Below the pieces are notes generated by a model. That model was given only the letters and a program-made list of their open reading frames with translations. It did not search any database and was not told the origin of the DNA. From an uncultured Collinsella sp. (GTDB taxonomy: Bacteria > Actinomycetota > Coriobacteriia > Coriobacteriales > Coriobacteriaceae), in contig CAUAGV010000123.1 of assembly GCA_958428675.1 (NCBI GenBank), forward strand, positions 1-5,622: a DNA stretch of 5,622 nucleotides, written 5' to 3'. This document shows, piece after piece, positions 5,491 through 5,622 of this stretch; position 1 is the stretch's first letter, and every line of letters begins with the position of its first letter. Position numbers and translations under genes: made by a program.

Positions 5491-5551
5491 TATGTTCCCG
5501 AACGTGAACTTAGCTAAGGCAACTGGCACTATGTTCCCGAACGTGAACATA
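5490..5551. promoter_or_regulatory. Two operator-like dyads in direct repeat
   Basis: CTATGTTCCCGAACGTGAAC occurs twice without mismatch (5490-5509 and 5529-5548), offset by 39 bases, and the similarity continues weakly for about ten more bases. Each copy is also a dyad: TATGTTC-N8-GAACATA is perfect at 5530-5551, and the first copy (5491-5512) has one mismatch in its right arm. Within each dyad the half-site GTTC/GAAC appears three times (GTTC-CC-GAAC-GT-GAAC). Between the copies lies the 8-bp palindrome TTAGCTAA (5510-5517). The second dyad ends six bases before the ribosome-binding site of the gene at 5566, so a bound protein would be expected to control that gene. No known regulator motif was recognised. 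Confidence 0.6.
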
Positions 5552-5565
5552 ACTATGAGGCTCAA

Positions 5566-5622
5566 ATGGATCTCCCAAAACAAAAACGTGCAGCCCAAAC
5601 AAAACGTGCCGCCCCAAAAGGG
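5566..5622 (+). CDS. Start of an unidentified gene, cut by the window end
   Basis: An open frame starts with ATG at 5566, preceded by TGAGG (5556-5560) with a five-base gap, and stays open for 19 codons to the right edge. The visible N-terminus MDLPKQKRAAQTKRAAPKG is strongly basic, with KRAA twice, and gives no family signal; it could precede a membrane segment or a DNA-binding domain. It does not look like the start of a BceA-type ATPase. A second frame from ATG 5555 is also open to the edge but has no ribosome-binding site. The position directly behind the paired dyads supports a real, regulated gene. Confidence 0.45.
   Translation, partial: MDLPKQKRAAQTKRAAPKG

Noticed and set aside
5490..5551. 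CRISPR-like or iteron-like repeat array
   Set aside because: There are only two repeat copies with a 19-base gap and no array or replication gene; dyad symmetry and position favour operators.
5344..5598. Minus-strand frame of 84 codons with a repeated FTFGNI segment
   Set aside because: The peptide repeat only reflects the duplicated DNA dyad, and most of the frame is antisense to the kinase.

Overview
The window is GC-rich, densely coding bacterial DNA. Its GC-ending codon choice, its PurH sequence and the style of its sensor kinase (a WVHEAKLP phosphorylation box and two membrane helices with almost no external loop) suggest a gut actinobacterium of the class Coriobacteriia, most likely Collinsella or a close relative. 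That placement is inference from memory of such sequences; no search was run. There are no tRNA or rRNA genes, CRISPR arrays or transposase genes.

Layout from left to right: (1) Positions 1-220 hold no assignable gene. They contain a nested hairpin ending in six T (84-146), which looks like a transcription terminator, then a short REP-like hairpin (174-212). (2) A GNAT-family acetyltransferase lies on the minus strand (221-862). (3) A 277-base divergent intergenic region follows, with a tandem 9-bp repeat and a 22-bp inverted repeat. (4) purH (1140-2747) encodes the bifunctional enzyme for the last two steps of IMP synthesis, and a strong intrinsic terminator follows it (2777-2812). (5) An unrecognised 243-residue soluble protein (2829-3560) comes next, then a second REP-like hairpin directly after its stop codon. 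(6) A two-component system has an OmpR/PhoB-type response regulator (3740-4411) and a BceS/GraS-like intramembrane-sensing histidine kinase (4421-5464), preceded by a plausible promoter whose -35 box overlaps a perfect 16-bp palindrome. (7) The right edge carries two copies of a 22-bp dyad (5491-5512 and 5530-5551) just before the ribosome-binding site of a gene cut off by the window end (5566 onward).

The purine gene, the acetyltransferase and the unknown protein look like independent single-gene units. The regulator and kinase form one operon. By family resemblance that pair would sense cell-envelope stress or antimicrobial peptides, usually together with an ABC transporter; no transporter is visible here. 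The most interesting unexplained structure is the pair of operator-like dyads at the right edge, followed by the palindrome at the two-component promoter and the replacement of the usual Thr/Asn in the kinase's phosphatase motif.
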